From positions 1-64,000 of the forward strand of contig CAMYJT010000018.1 in NCBI GenBank assembly GCA_947258785.1: a stretch of 64,000 nt of DNA, read 5' to 3'. The stretch is from an uncultured Gammaproteobacteria bacterium. Lineage in GTDB: Bacteria; Pseudomonadota; Gammaproteobacteria; Arenicellales; JAANXG01. Shown here piece after piece: positions 1 to 9,069 of this stretch; position 1 is the stretch's first letter; every line of letters starts with the position of its first letter. The notes beneath the pieces are model-generated. The model was not told the origin of the DNA and made no database searches. It saw only the letters and a program-made list of their open reading frames with translations. A program made the position numbers and the translations under genes.

Positions 1-5
1 TTATT

Positions 6-170
6 AGTGCGCCATGAGGTTTCGGCGCACTGGTGGCGCAGTGAGTGACTAAAAATGGGAAAATAGCGTTATCTGACCAAGGCGTTAGCCTTGTGGGAGA
101 AGCAGCCCCTACCGCCCTCTGACGCGCTCAGGGAGCCATTTCTTGCTGAACAGTGCGCCGTGAGTGCGCC
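6..170. repeat. AGTGCGCC short repeats beside tRNA
   Basis: The octamer AGTGCGCC occurs at 6-13, 152-159 and 163-170, and its complement GGCGCACT at 24-31. The first and last of these form a perfect 8-bp hairpin (6-31), and the copies at 152 and 163 are tandem. No gene could be supported in 1-219. The repeats lie just beyond the 3' end of the tRNA, the side on which tRNA-targeted integrative elements usually sit, so arm-type integrase sites are possible, but no integrase is visible in the window. Confidence 0.4.
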
Positions 171-219
171 ATGGTCTCCTTGAGAGGAAGTGTAAAACAG
201 CGGAAAGCCGCTTATTTAT

Positions 220-296
220 TGGTGGGCCCGCCAGGACTCGAACCTGGGACCGACGGATTATGAGTCCGCTGCTCTAACCAGCTGAGCTACAGGCCC
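220..296 (-). tRNA. tRNA with CAU anticodon, probably tRNA-Ile2
   Basis: The reverse strand folds into a full cloverleaf: a 7-bp acceptor stem (GGGCCUG with CGGGCCC), a D arm with AGCUCAGCUGG, an anticodon stem GCGGA/UCCGU around the loop CUCAUAA, a T arm with GGUUCGAGUCC, and an encoded CCA. The anticodon CAU is shared by initiator Met, elongator Met and the lysidine-modified Ile2 tRNA. The C4-G69 and C5-G68 acceptor pairs are those found in Ile2, and in E. coli the Ile2 gene ileX also lies near rpoD, so Ile2 is favoured. Elongator Met remains possible. Confidence 0.9.
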
Positions 297-396
297 GGGA
301 TAGGGATGGGCGCATGGTAAGGGTGCTGCACGGGGAACTCAAGCCCGTTGCGGTGCCTGGCCGAAGTTGGCGCGCAATCGTGTCTGCAACGCTGTT

Positions 397-2217
397 CTAG
401 GTTTGTTCTAAAAAGCTTCTGAGGTGCTCGGAGCGCGAGGGGTGCCGCAGCTTGCGCAGGGCTTTGGCTTCGATCTGACGGATACGCTCGCGGGTCACGT
501 CGAATTGCTTACCGACTTCCTCAAGAGTGTGATCGGTGTTCATGCCTATACCAAAGCGCATCCGCAGCACTTTCGCCTCCCGCGGCGTCAGCGTGTTCAG
601 AATCTCCTGCGTTGCGCCGGACAGCCCGGAGCCGGTCGCGGCGTCCAACGGGGCGAGAACCTGTTTGTCCTCGATAAAATCGCCCAGATGCGAGTCTTCG
701 TCGTCGCCAATCGGCGTTTCCATCGAGATCGGTTCTTTGGCGATCTTCAGCACCTTGCGAATTTTCTCTTCCGGCATTTCCATGCGTTCGGCCAACTCCT
801 CCGGCATCGCCTCGCGACCCTTCTCTTGCAAGATTTGCCGCGAAATCCGATTCAATTTATTTATAGTTTCGATCATGTGCACGGGTATGCGTATGGTACG
901 CGCCTGGTCGGCAATGGACCGGGTGATTGCCTGCCGGATCCACCATGTGGCGTACGTGGAGAACTTATACCCGCGGCGATACTCGAATTTGTCCACGGCT
1001 TTCATTAAGCCGATGTTGCCTTCCTGAATGAGATCGAGAAACTGCAGCCCGCGATTGGTGTATTTCTTGGCTATCGAAATGACCAGACGGAGATTGGCCT
1101 CGACCATTTCCTTTTTTGCGCGCCGGGCCTTAGCCTCGCCGATCGACATGCGTCGATTGACGTCCTTGAGTTCTGTAATCGGAATGCTGATCTCCTTCTC
1201 CAGGAACATCAGTTTTTCCTGCAACCCGAAGAACTCGTCCTTACGTTTGGTCAGAGACTTGCCTTTTTCTCCCGCCGCCGACACTAACTGGTCAAACAGT
1301 TCGGGATTTGTCTCAGAGGCGACGAAGGTCTTGATGAAGTTCTTGCGCGGGATACGCAACTGTTTCACGCAAAGATCCATGATTGCCTTTTCCCGTGCCC
1401 TGACCTGATCCACCAATTCGCGTATTTGATCCCACAGCGCGTCGACCTGTTTCGGCGCGAACTTGATCTCCATGACGTCGCGGGCGAGCCGTTGCTGGAT
1501 CTTTTTTACCTGCTCGCTTCCGATGCCATGCCGGTCGATGGCCCGTTTCAGACTCAGATAATTACGACGGATCCGCTTGAATCGCTGTTGTGCTTCCTTC
1601 GGATCCGGTCCCGTATCGACCTCCGCGGTGTCGTCGTCATCGTCGGAACTTGTAGACACAACTCGTGGTTCCGGTATCGGCTGTTCCTCGGCGTCCAGGT
1701 CGATGAAATCCACGAGGAGATCCGTCAAACGCATCTCTTCGGATTCGATCAATTCGGACAGGCGCAGGATTTCCGCTATGGTTGGCGGGCAGGTCGCGAC
1801 CGCCTCCGTGCACTGTTTGATCCCGTCTTCAATACGCTTGGCGAGCTTTATCTCGTCCTTGCGGGTGAGCAGGTCCACCGTACCCATTTCACGCATGTAC
1901 ATACGCACCGGATCGGTCGTGCGGCCGAATTCGCTCTCCACCGCCGTCGTTAATACCGCTTCGGTTTCGTCCTCGTCGTCCGGCGAGTCCTCCTTCAGCA
2001 ACAGACTGTCCGGGTCCGGCGCCTTGTCGTAAACCATGATCCCCATGTCGTTGATCATGTTGACGACGGCCTCGATCTGGTCGGTGTCGTGCATATCCTC
2101 GGGGAGGTGGTCGTTGATTTCCCGGTAGGTAAGGAATCCCTGTTCCTTGCCTTTGAGGATCAGCTTGCGCAACTCAGATTGTTTGGTTTCGTCAGAACGA
2201 TCGACTTCAGGGTCCAT
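397..2217 (-). CDS. rpoD: RNA polymerase sigma factor RpoD (sigma 70)
   Basis: Primary sigma factor directing core RNA polymerase to housekeeping promoters. The 606-residue product has the full family layout. An acidic region 1.1 fills the first 80 or so residues, then region 1.2 ([11 protein letters not shown]), a non-conserved insert with an Asp/Glu-rich stretch, and region 2 with [16 protein letters not shown] for -10 recognition and melting. Region 3 follows, then region 4.2 with [19 protein letters not shown], the -35 helix-turn-helix. Length and motifs are normal for gammaproteobacteria. It is the last gene of the leftward rpsU-yqeY-dnaG-rpoD cluster, 257 bases after dnaG, enough room for its own promoter. 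Confidence 0.98.
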   Translation of the reverse strand: MDPEVDRSDETKQSELRKLILKGKEQGFLTYREINDHLPEDMHDTDQIEAVVNMINDMGIMVYDKAPDPDSLLLKEDSPDDEDETEAVLTTAVESEFGRTTDPVRMYMREMGTVDLLTRKDEIKLAKRIEDGIKQCTEAVATCPPTIAEILRLSELIESEEMRLTDLLVDFIDLDAEEQPIPEPRVVSTSSDDDDDTAEVDTGPDPKEAQQRFKRIRRNYLSLKRAIDRHGIGSEQVKKIQQRLARDVMEIKFAPKQVDALWDQIRELVDQVRAREKAIMDLCVKQLRIPRKNFIKTFVASETNPELFDQLVSAAGEKGKSLTKRKDEFFGLQEKLMFLEKEISIPITELKDVNRRMSIGEAKARRAKKEMVEANLRLVISIAKKYTNRGLQFLDLIQEGNIGLMKAVDKFEYRRGYKFSTYATWWIRQAITRSIADQARTIRIPVHMIETINKLNRISRQILQEKGREAMPEELAERMEMPEEKIRKVLKIAKEPISMETPIGDDEDSHLGDFIEDKQVLAPLDAATGSGLSGATQEILNTLTPREAKVLRMRFGIGMNTDHTLEEVGKQFDVTRERIRQIEAKALRKLRHPSRSEHLRSFLEQT

Positions 2218-2265
2218 AGAATTTTGACATCACCGAGCAGTGAGGAGAGGAACAAATAACCATAT

Positions 2266-2271
2266 ATTATA
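2266..2271 (-). promoter_or_regulatory. Putative -10 box upstream of rpoD
   Basis: The reverse strand reads TATAAT, ending about 49 bases before the rpoD start. No good -35 hexamer lies 16-18 bases upstream. The dnaG-rpoD gap is otherwise without a recognisable gene. A separate rpoD promoter in this gap is common in related bacteria, but this is only a consensus match. Confidence 0.35.
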
Positions 2272-2474
2272 GCTGACTCTTTTGAGAACCTATAGTAGCT
2301 GCCCGCCGGCCGTCGACGGGTTCTGCGTGCAACCGTTCCGCCCATCAGCGTCGGACCAGTACTCCGTAGAGGACGGTCTGGGCACGGCGGGCGACACGAT
2401 GCGTCAAGTAAGTTTTTAACGCCGATGCTGTGTATATGGAACTCAGCGGCGAGTTTTCAAGTAGGGCAAAGGCC

Positions 2475-4256
2475 TTACCGGTTCCGTTCGCGGCCGAGCC
2501 GGTCCAAGTGGCGCAGCGCCTCGGGCAGCTCGGCCTTCTCTTGTTCGGAGAGCGCCCCGGATTCCGCTTTTGCCAACAGGGCCGAGACCCGCGTTTTTTC
2601 GGCGTCGAATCTCAAGTTATTGATTTTAGTTATGAATTCTCTTTCCAGGGCCGATTCGTCCAGTAGGTGCTGATGGCACGCCAGTTGGTTAAGTCTCAGA
2701 AAATAGGGGCTGTCACGGTATCGCTCCAGGATGGCGGGTGTGGTGAGGCCCGGATGCTCGCGAATGAGGTGGATGACCGAGACGAGAATTCCAGCACCCG
2801 GGTTGTCGAGATGTTGCAACGGTTCGATGTCCCCGGCAATTCTTGCCAGCACCGGCTGCTGCAACAACATGCTCAATGCCACCTGCAGTGGGGTGGTGGG
2901 TTGTGGCGTGGCCGGCGTTTGCGGCGTGTCCACCGCTCGGTGCCTGCTTTGCCGGCGGTCGCCGTCGTCCAAGACGCGGTCGATCGTTTTGCGGTCCGCT
3001 TGGGCCATCTCGGCCAAACTGTCGAACATGAGATGGCGCAGCGCCCCGGGAGGAATCTGACGGATGAGCGGCTTAGCCAATTCGATCAATCGAGCTCGGC
3101 CGTCCAGTCGCGCGAGGTCTACTTGTTTGGCCAGGGATTGCATCAGGTAAACGGGGAGTGGCGTTGACTCACGCACCCGTTGTTCGAAGGGTTTGGCCCC
3201 CTCCGCACGGATCAGTGTGTCTGGATCGTGTCCGTCCGGCAGGAACAAAAATCCCACCTGGCGCCCATTACGCAACACAGGAAGGCTGGTCTCCATCGCC
3301 CGCCAAGCCGCCTCGCGTCCGGCCAGATCGCCGTCGAAACAGAAGATGACCTCTGGGCAGTGGCGAAACAAGCGATCCAGGTGGGCTCTGGTGGTGGCGG
3401 TGCCGAGCGTTGCCACGACGTGCCGGATTCCATACTGGGCCAAGGATATTGCGTCCATATAACCCTCAACGACTATCGCGTACTGCTGTTCTCTCATGGG
3501 TCCGCGGGCCTGATACAGCCGGTATAGCTCTGCGCCCTTGTGGAACACGGGGCTTTCCGGCGAGTTCATGTATTTAGGCACCTCATCCCCGAGCGCGCGG
3601 GCCCCGAAGCCGACGACCCGCCCACGATGGTCGTGGATGGGGAAAATCACCCGGTTGCGAAACCGGTCGTAGTACGAGCCGGATTCCTTTTTCACCAGCA
3701 GGCCGGCCCGGCACAACGCCTCGCGGCGTTCCGGGTCCGTACCGAGGGCGTGCAGTAAATGGTCCCACCCCGGCGGCGCGTAGCCGAGTGCGAATTCGGC
3801 GGCTATTTCCCCCGTGATGCCGCGGCTCTTCAGGTATTGTATCGCCGCATCGGCCTCGGGGTGTTTGCGGAGTTGTCTGCGATAATACTGGTCGGCGGCA
3901 CCGAGCGTGGTGAGCAGATCAACGCTCTGAGACCGAGCCTCCGACGCTTGAGCGGTCTCGGTGGGCGGCACGAGACCGACCCGGGCGGCGAGGTTGTCCA
4001 CCGCCTCCCGGAAGTCCATGTGCTCATATTGCATCAAGAAACCGATGGCGGTCCCGTGGGCGCCGCAGCCGAAACAGTGATAGAACTGTTTGTCCTGGCT
4101 GACGGTAAATGACGGTGTCCGCTCCTCGTGAAACGGGCAGCAGGCCTTGTATTCCTTGCCAGCCTTCCGCAACGGCACGCGACTGTCTATGACATCGACG
4201 ATATCGATGCGGGAAACCAGGTCATCTATAAACGCCTGCGGGATCTTTCCAGTCAT
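2475..4256 (-). CDS. dnaG: DNA primase DnaG
   Basis: Makes RNA primers at the replication fork. The N-terminal CHC2 zinc finger is intact (CCPFHEERTPSF and HCFGCG). It is followed by the primase core and a Toprim domain with EGYMDAISLAQYG and a downstream FDGDLAGREAA metal-binding segment, then a C-terminal region expected to bind the replicative helicase. The start at 4256 (MTGKIPQAF) aligns with the usual family N-terminus; an in-frame ATG at 4274 would add six residues. Neither has a clear Shine-Dalgarno sequence. It lies between yqeY and rpoD in the classic order. Confidence 0.97.
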   Translation of the reverse strand: MTGKIPQAFIDDLVSRIDIVDVIDSRVPLRKAGKEYKACCPFHEERTPSFTVSQDKQFYHCFGCGAHGTAIGFLMQYEHMDFREAVDNLAARVGLVPPTETAQASEARSQSVDLLTTLGAADQYYRRQLRKHPEADAAIQYLKSRGITGEIAAEFALGYAPPGWDHLLHALGTDPERREALCRAGLLVKKESGSYYDRFRNRVIFPIHDHRGRVVGFGARALGDEVPKYMNSPESPVFHKGAELYRLYQARGPMREQQYAIVVEGYMDAISLAQYGIRHVVATLGTATTRAHLDRLFRHCPEVIFCFDGDLAGREAAWRAMETSLPVLRNGRQVGFLFLPDGHDPDTLIRAEGAKPFEQRVRESTPLPVYLMQSLAKQVDLARLDGRARLIELAKPLIRQIPPGALRHLMFDSLAEMAQADRKTIDRVLDDGDRRQSRHRAVDTPQTPATPQPTTPLQVALSMLLQQPVLARIAGDIEPLQHLDNPGAGILVSVIHLIREHPGLTTPAILERYRDSPYFLRLNQLACHQHLLDESALEREFITKINNLRFDAEKTRVSALLAKAESGALSEQEKAELPEALRHLDRLGRERNR

Positions 4257-4370
4257 GCGTTCGCGACGGGGCATGGGAAGGACAAGTATAAAGGACCCAC
4301 CGGATCACGGAACGGATAGTTGGTCCACACCACGGCCACAGATCCGCGGAAATCGTCGGCCGACTGTTGG

Positions 4371-4817
4371 TCAGCCCTGTAACCGGGTCTTGATCTTCTC
4401 GCTGACCAATCGCATGTCGGCGCGGCCTTCAGCCTGGGACTTCACCGCGCTCACCACCCGTCCCATGTCGCGCATCGATGTTGCGCCAATCTCGGCGATT
4501 GCGGCGTCGATCAGCCGGCCAATCTCCCCTTCACTCAAGGGCGATGGCAGGTAGCGCTTGAGTACGTCGATGCCGGCCTGCTCACTGGCTACCAGGTCCG
4601 GACGGTTTCCGGCCTCGAATTGTGCAATGGCGTCCTGGCTCTGCTTGACCAGTTTCTGCACCACCGCCACCACACCGGCGTCATCGAGCTCGATTCGCTG
4701 GTCGACCTCGCGGCGTTGAATGGCGGCTCGGAGCATGCGTATCGCGCCCAGTCCGGTCTGGTCTCCGGCGCGAAGCGCGGCCTGCATATCCGCTAAGATA
4801 CGATTCTGAAGTGGCAC
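4371..4817 (-). CDS. yqeY: GatB/YqeY domain protein
   Basis: Small protein of 148 residues matching the YqeY family, whose fold is the C-terminal tail domain of the amidotransferase subunit GatB. It shows the family pattern: an N-terminal ALRAGDQTGLGAIRMLRAA helix, VVQKLVKQSQDAIAQFE in the middle, and the ending VSAVKSQAEGRADM. The exact function is unknown, though a role in tRNA handling is often proposed. The start is taken as GTG at 4817, 19 bases after rpsU. An open frame upstream of it overlaps rpsU and is not protein-like. Cotranscription with rpsU and dnaG is likely. Confidence 0.9.
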   Translation of the reverse strand: MPLQNRILADMQAALRAGDQTGLGAIRMLRAAIQRREVDQRIELDDAGVVAVVQKLVKQSQDAIAQFEAGNRPDLVASEQAGIDVLKRYLPSPLSEGEIGRLIDAAIAEIGATSMRDMGRVVSAVKSQAEGRADMRLVSEKIKTRLQG

Positions 4818-4836
4818 CGTCGTGGACGGAGGTGGG

Positions 4837-5052
4837 CTAATAAGCGCGCTGATACCGTGCGCGTTCGCGATGCGCGCGCTTGAGTTCGCGTTTGCGGGCG
4901 GCGGCGGCCTTGCGTTTGCGGATTGTCGTCGGCTTCTCGTAGTGTTCCCGGCGGCGCATCTCACTGAACACCCCGGCCTTCTCGCAGGCGCGGCGAAACC
5001 GACGCAATATCACGTCAAATGGCTCATCCTGGCGTACTCTCACTTGGGGCAA
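4837..5052 (-). CDS. rpsU: 30S ribosomal protein S21
   Basis: A 71-residue basic protein starting [19 protein letters not shown], with the family signature [23 protein letters not shown] and a lysine/arginine-rich tail. It binds the 30S platform and helps initiation. As in E. coli and Pseudomonas it heads the rpsU-(yqeY)-dnaG-rpoD cluster. It is divergent from tsaD, and the 125-base gap between them must contain promoters for both directions. Confidence 0.98.
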   Translation of the reverse strand: MPQVRVRQDEPFDVILRRFRRACEKAGVFSEMRRREHYEKPTTIRKRKAAAARKRELKRAHRERARYQRAY

Positions 5053-5177
5053 GACCAGATTCCTCTCGTTGAGTGAAAAGATCCCCTGGCGGGGCGCGCA
5101 ATTCTAAAGTAGGCAACCACGGGTGGCAAGTGCCGGGCGGTCCGCGGGCCCGCTCTGAGCTGTCGTACAATCGCGGT

Positions 5178-6212
5178 ATGCGCGTATTGGGAATCGAGAC
5201 CTCCTGCGACGACACCGGTGCGGCCGTGTATGACGGCGGGCGGGGCCTGCTCGCCCATCTTCTGTACTCTCAGATTGCAATCCATGAACCCTACGGCGGC
5301 GTGGTGCCGGAACTCGCGGCGCGGGACCACATCCGCAAGTTGCTGCCGCTGGTGGCCGCCGTGTTGAAAGAGGCGCAGGTGGACCGTGACGGGATAGACG
5401 GTGTGGCCTACACCGCAGGTCCCGGCCTGGTGGGAGCGCTGCTGGTCGGCGCCGCCCTCGGGCGCAGCCTGGCCTGGTCCTGGAGGGTGCCGGCGGTGGG
5501 CGTCCACCACATGGAGGGACATCTGTTGGCGCCCATGCTCGAACCCGCGCCGCCCGCGTTTCCCTTTGTCGCGCTGCTGGTGTCCGGTGGACATACCATC
5601 CTCGTGGACGTGACCGGGATCGGACGTTATCGGATTCTGGGGGAATCACGCGACGACGCCGTGGGCGAGGCCTTCGATAAGACCGCACAGTTACTGAAAC
5701 TCGGCTATCCGGGTGGGCCGGCCATCGCGGCCGCCGCCGAGTCCGGCGATCCCCATCGATTTCACTTTCCGCGGCCGATGACGGATCGGCCGGGTCTGGA
5801 GTTCAGTTTCAGCGGCCTTAAGACCTTCACCCGCAACACCGTCGAGGCGCATTCGCTGGATGACCAAACAGTCGCTGATATCGCCTGTGCGTTTCAGACT
5901 GCGGCGGTGGATACTTTGGTGATCAAGTGCCGTCGCGCACTGGAACAGACCGGCCGCGGACGTTTAGTGGTTGCCGGCGGTGTCGGCGCAAACCGCTTGT
6001 TGCGCGGACAACTCCGCGCCATGGTCAAGACCCAGGGGGCCGAGGTGTTCTACCCCCGGCCCGAACTGTGTACCGACAACGGCGCGATGATCGCCTACGC
6101 TGGACATTGCCGCCTTCGCACAGGCGAGCGGGAGCCGCTGCCGTTCCGGGTCCGTGCCCGGTGGTCGCTTGCCGAACTGAACCCGGTCGAGCCAGTGATC
6201 GTACGTGGATGA
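5178..6212 (+). CDS. tsaD: tRNA N6-adenosine threonylcarbamoyltransferase TsaD
   Basis: Transfers threonylcarbamoyl from threonylcarbamoyl-AMP to A37 of ANN-decoding tRNAs, working with TsaB, TsaC and TsaE. The ASKHA-fold N-terminus [16 protein letters not shown], the metal ligands in HHMEGH, the VSGGHT nucleotide loop, and [12 protein letters not shown] and [12 protein letters not shown] near the end are all present. The product is 344 residues, normal for the family. The open frame extends upstream to 5073, but family alignment puts the start at ATG 5178. Divergence from rpsU is conserved in gammaproteobacteria. Confidence 0.97.
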   Translation: MRVLGIETSCDDTGAAVYDGGRGLLAHLLYSQIAIHEPYGGVVPELAARDHIRKLLPLVAAVLKEAQVDRDGIDGVAYTAGPGLVGALLVGAALGRSLAWSWRVPAVGVHHMEGHLLAPMLEPAPPAFPFVALLVSGGHTILVDVTGIGRYRILGESRDDAVGEAFDKTAQLLKLGYPGGPAIAAAAESGDPHRFHFPRPMTDRPGLEFSFSGLKTFTRNTVEAHSLDDQTVADIACAFQTAAVDTLVIKCRRALEQTGRGRLVVAGGVGANRLLRGQLRAMVKTQGAEVFYPRPELCTDNGAMIAYAGHCRLRTGEREPLPFRVRARWSLAELNPVEPVIVRG

Positions 6213-6237
6213 CCGAGAGACTGGCGGCCATGACGCG

Positions 6238-6855
6238 TTACTCGCCGCGCTCCATCCGGCGTTTGCGCGTACCACTGAACTGGATCTTGCCTTCCTTGCC
6301 CAGCAACAGGCGTTCGATGTTGTTGCGATGCCGCCAAAACAGCAGTGCGGCCAGCACTACACTCAGCGCGACGAACAACGGGCCGGGCAACAACCACCAT
6401 GCGAACAAAGGCGACAGCGCGGCCGCCACCAGCGCCGCCAGCGACGAGTAACGGGTCAGCGCGGCCGTCGCCAGCCAGGTAAGCGCCAGCGCCAGGCCCA
6501 CCCACGGGTTCAGTGCAGTGTAAGCCCCGAACGCCGTGGCAACGCCTTTACCGCCACGGAAGCCGAAAAACACCGGATACAGATGACCAATGAAGGCCAT
6601 GGCCGCCGCCAACGCCACGATCAGCGAGTGGCCGGTCAGCGAACGGGCCAGCAGGACCGGAAGAGCGCCTTTGAGCACGTCGCCCGCCAAGGTGGCGGCG
6701 GCGGCGAGTTTGTTACCGGCACGCAGAATATTCGTGGCCCCGGGATTTCCACTACCCACCGTACGCGGATCGGGCATGCCGAACAGCCTGGCGACCAGTA
6801 CTGCACTCGATATTGATCCGAGGCAGTAGGCCACAACTGGCAGAAGCCATTCCAT
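6238..6855 (-). CDS. plsY: Acyl-phosphate glycerol-3-phosphate acyltransferase PlsY
   Basis: Inner-membrane enzyme acylating glycerol-3-phosphate with acyl-phosphate, the first committed step of phospholipid synthesis. The family motifs are all seen: SGNPGATN, the glycine-rich GHLYPVFFGFRGGKGVAT, and RHRNNIERLL near the C-terminus. Five or so hydrophobic segments fill its 205 residues. The start at 6855 (MEWLLPVV) matches the family; an upstream in-frame ATG at 6891 would add twelve polar residues. It converges with tsaD and is divergent from folB. Confidence 0.95.
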   Translation of the reverse strand: MEWLLPVVAYCLGSISSAVLVARLFGMPDPRTVGSGNPGATNILRAGNKLAAAATLAGDVLKGALPVLLARSLTGHSLIVALAAAMAFIGHLYPVFFGFRGGKGVATAFGAYTALNPWVGLALALTWLATAALTRYSSLAALVAAALSPLFAWWLLPGPLFVALSVVLAALLFWRHRNNIERLLLGKEGKIQFSGTRKRRMERGE

Positions 6856-6958
6856 CCATGGTATTTGAGAGATTTGGTGCCGCGCCGTCAAGCACGGATT
6901 CCCGCGGCAGACGCCGCCGTCGTTATACTTGAGCCTTTAAGCTGAAGAGGGGCGCGAT

Positions 6959-7315
6959 TTGGATATCGTCTACCTGCATGGTTTGAAAGTGGAGTGCGTG
7001 ATTGGTGTGTGGGAGTGGGAACGCCGCATCAAGCAGATAATCACCATCGATCTGGATATGGGTGCGAGCATACAACGCGCCGCCGCCACAGACGATCTGG
7101 AAGACACCTTGAATTACAAGGCGGTGGCGAAGCGAGTCATTCAGTTTGTCGGCGATTCCGAGTTCAAGCTGGTGGAAACCCTCGCCGAGAAAATTGCCGG
7201 GATCTTGTTGACTGAATTCGATGTTCCATGGTGCCGTGTGCGCATAAACAAGACCGGAGCCGTGCGCGGCGCAAGAGACGTCGGCGTGGTCATAGAGCGG
7301 GGTCAAGCTGCCTGA
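6959..7315 (+). CDS. folB: Dihydroneopterin aldolase FolB
   Basis: Cleaves 7,8-dihydroneopterin to 6-hydroxymethyl-dihydropterin and glycolaldehyde in folate synthesis. The 118-residue product begins at a TTG codon and reads DIVYLHGLKVECVIGVWEWER, with the family segment TLNYKAVAKRVIQFV and the C-terminal INKTGAVRGARDVGVVIER. A TATACT box preceded by CGT lies about 30 bases upstream (6925-6930). Its TGA overlaps the folK ATG by one base (TGATG), so the two are translationally coupled and supply consecutive steps. Confidence 0.95.
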   Translation: MDIVYLHGLKVECVIGVWEWERRIKQIITIDLDMGASIQRAAATDDLEDTLNYKAVAKRVIQFVGDSEFKLVETLAEKIAGILLTEFDVPWCRVRINKTGAVRGARDVGVVIERGQAA

Positions 7316-7803
7316 TGCCGCGTGTCCACGTGAGCGTTGGAAGCAACATCGATCGCGAGTGCAACATTCGATCCGCCGTGGGGGCGCTGCGCCGCCAGTT
7401 CGGTACGCTGTCGCTCTCACCGGTTTACCAAAGCGAGTCCGTGGGTTTCGAGGCCGACGATTTCTACAATTTGGTGGTGGGGTTTGATACGAATTTACGA
7501 CTCGAGGACGTTGCGCGGCGGTTGGCCGAGATAGAAACCGTCCATGGCCGGGTGAGAAACGCTGACAAGTTCAGTTCCCGCACCCTGGATTTAGATATTT
7601 TGCTGTTTGGCGATTTGGTGGATCACACCCCGCCCAACGACATACCACGCGGGGAGATCACGCGGTACGCTTTTGTCCTGAAGCCCTTGAGCGACATCGC
7701 GGGGCCGTTGAGGCACCCCGAGATTCACCAGACCTTTGAACGCCTGTGGCGTGACACCCAACACCGATTGCAGCCGGTGCGCTTCGTGGACATGGCCTGG
7801 TGA
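7315..7803 (+). CDS. folK: HPPK, 6-hydroxymethyl-dihydropterin pyrophosphokinase
   Basis: Transfers pyrophosphate from ATP to 6-hydroxymethyl-7,8-dihydropterin, the step after FolB. The 162-residue product starts MPRVHVSVGSNIDRE and has the HPPK signature SRTLDLDILLFGD, which carries the magnesium-binding Asp pair, and a RxYAFVLKPLSDI segment near the end. The start chosen is the ATG overlapping the folB stop; longer frames upstream run inside folB. Normal length. Confidence 0.96.
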   Translation: MPRVHVSVGSNIDRECNIRSAVGALRRQFGTLSLSPVYQSESVGFEADDFYNLVVGFDTNLRLEDVARRLAEIETVHGRVRNADKFSSRTLDLDILLFGDLVDHTPPNDIPRGEITRYAFVLKPLSDIAGPLRHPEIHQTFERLWRDTQHRLQPVRFVDMAW

Positions 7804-7848
7804 GCGTCGCTCCGAGCGGTTCTGCGGCCGGTGTCAGTAAGCGGCTGT

Positions 7849-8219
7849 TTACAGCAGCCGGTCCAGCTGCGACGGATTGAAGCCCTGCAGTGAGTGATAT
7901 CCCACAACGATCAAGGGTATCCCGCGTGTCCGCCGAGCCGGTTGAACTCCCGCCGCGCACCGGCGCTTGCTTCAATGTCGTGTTCGACGTGGCCGATGCA
8001 GCGCCGGTTCGAGTAGGCCTTGGTCCTCAGGCACACGCGGCACCAGTCAGTGGTGTACCGGATGACCGGCCCGGCCAGCGGAGCGAGGTGTGCCGGTGGC
8101 AGCGCGGTGTTGTCCGCCTCAGGAACGAAGACGGCGCCCGTCCCGGTCCGAGTAATGTGTTCGGCCGTGCTAATCGACTCACCTGTAACATGCCTGCCGC
8201 GGCGCGCCAGGCGAGGCAC
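7849..8219 (-). pseudogene. Glutaredoxin-like gene, frameshifted
   Basis: One reverse frame encodes a thioredoxin-fold N-terminal part, with VIRYTTDWCRVCLRTKAY (CxxC motif CRVC), then VEHDIEASAGARREFNRLGG, and stops at TGA 7911. The next frame, from about 7923, reads GIPLIVVGYHSLQGFNPSQL to a stop at 7849, exactly the missing glutaredoxin C-terminal half with the cis-Pro. One extra G in the GGG at 7921-7923 would join them. The segment before the domain is poor and the start (GTG 8219) is uncertain. It follows the SDR gene in the same direction. It is either a young pseudogene or a sequencing error in a homopolymer. Confidence 0.7.
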
Positions 8220-8247
8220 ATGGCAAGTCAGGCCACCACGGCGGCGT

Positions 8248-8997
8248 TCACGGCACGATGCTCCGGCCGCCGTCCACCGGGATGATGTGCCCGGACGTGT
8301 AGGTGGCGTCACGGATCAGAAACAGTACCACCGCCGCGATTTCCTGTGGTGTGCCCTGACGTTGCAGCGGTGTTCGCGAGATGATCCGTTGTTTCTCCTG
8401 GTCCTCGATGTCACCGGCCGGCCACAAGATGGCCCCCGGGGCAATGGCATTGACCCGTACCTCCGGCGCCAGATCACGGGCCAGGGCGCGGGTGAGCATG
8501 ATGAGGCCGGCCTTGGCGGTGCAGTAGACCGTATGAGACTTGAGCGGCCGGAATCCGTAGATGTCGGCGATGTTGATGATGCAACCGCGCGTCGCTTTGA
8601 GCGCGGGGGCCGCCGATTTCGCGACTAAATACGGAGCCTTGAGGTTTACGTCCATCAACTCATCCCAGTGCCGAATCCCGGTGCTGCCGATGGGCGTCGG
8701 GTAGAAGATCGAAGCGTTGTTGACCACCACATCCAGGCGGCCGCAGCTGTCCACGGCGTCGATCACGAGAGTTTCAACCGTGGAAGACTGCGTTAAGTCA
8801 CCCTGCACCGACACCGCGGAGTCCGGACGCCGCCCGTTGAGTTCCGCGACGAGTGTATCGGCGTCGTCGGCCGAAGAATGGTAGTGCACGACGATGCGCA
8901 TGCCTTCCTGGTGCAGACGCTGAGCGATCGCTCTGCCGATACGCCGCGCACCGCCGGTAATGAGCGCCACCTTGTCGGTGAGCAGGTTATCTTGCAT
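8248..8997 (-). CDS. Pteridine-reductase-like short-chain dehydrogenase
   Basis: A 249-residue SDR with the nucleotide-binding TGGARRIGRAIA, the NNAS motif (VVVNNASIF), and the catalytic pair in HTVYCTAKAGL (Tyr and Lys). The TGGxRRIG form of the cofactor motif, which replaces the usual TGxxxGIG, is typical of pteridine reductases (PTR1/FolM type). These reduce dihydrobiopterin, dihydromonapterin or dihydrofolate with NADPH. Proximity to folB-folK supports a pterin substrate. The FolM assignment is an inference; a general SDR activity cannot be excluded. Confidence 0.8.
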   Translation of the reverse strand: MQDNLLTDKVALITGGARRIGRAIAQRLHQEGMRIVVHYHSSADDADTLVAELNGRRPDSAVSVQGDLTQSSTVETLVIDAVDSCGRLDVVVNNASIFYPTPIGSTGIRHWDELMDVNLKAPYLVAKSAAPALKATRGCIINIADIYGFRPLKSHTVYCTAKAGLIMLTRALARDLAPEVRVNAIAPGAILWPAGDIEDQEKQRIISRTPLQRQGTPQEIAAVVLFLIRDATYTSGHIIPVDGGRSIVP

Positions 8998-9069
8998 TAT
9001 CCACGTCCTAAAAAAGCGTCCCGGCCTGTAAATCCTTTATAGCGTATTTACGCTCGATTCAGAAATTTC

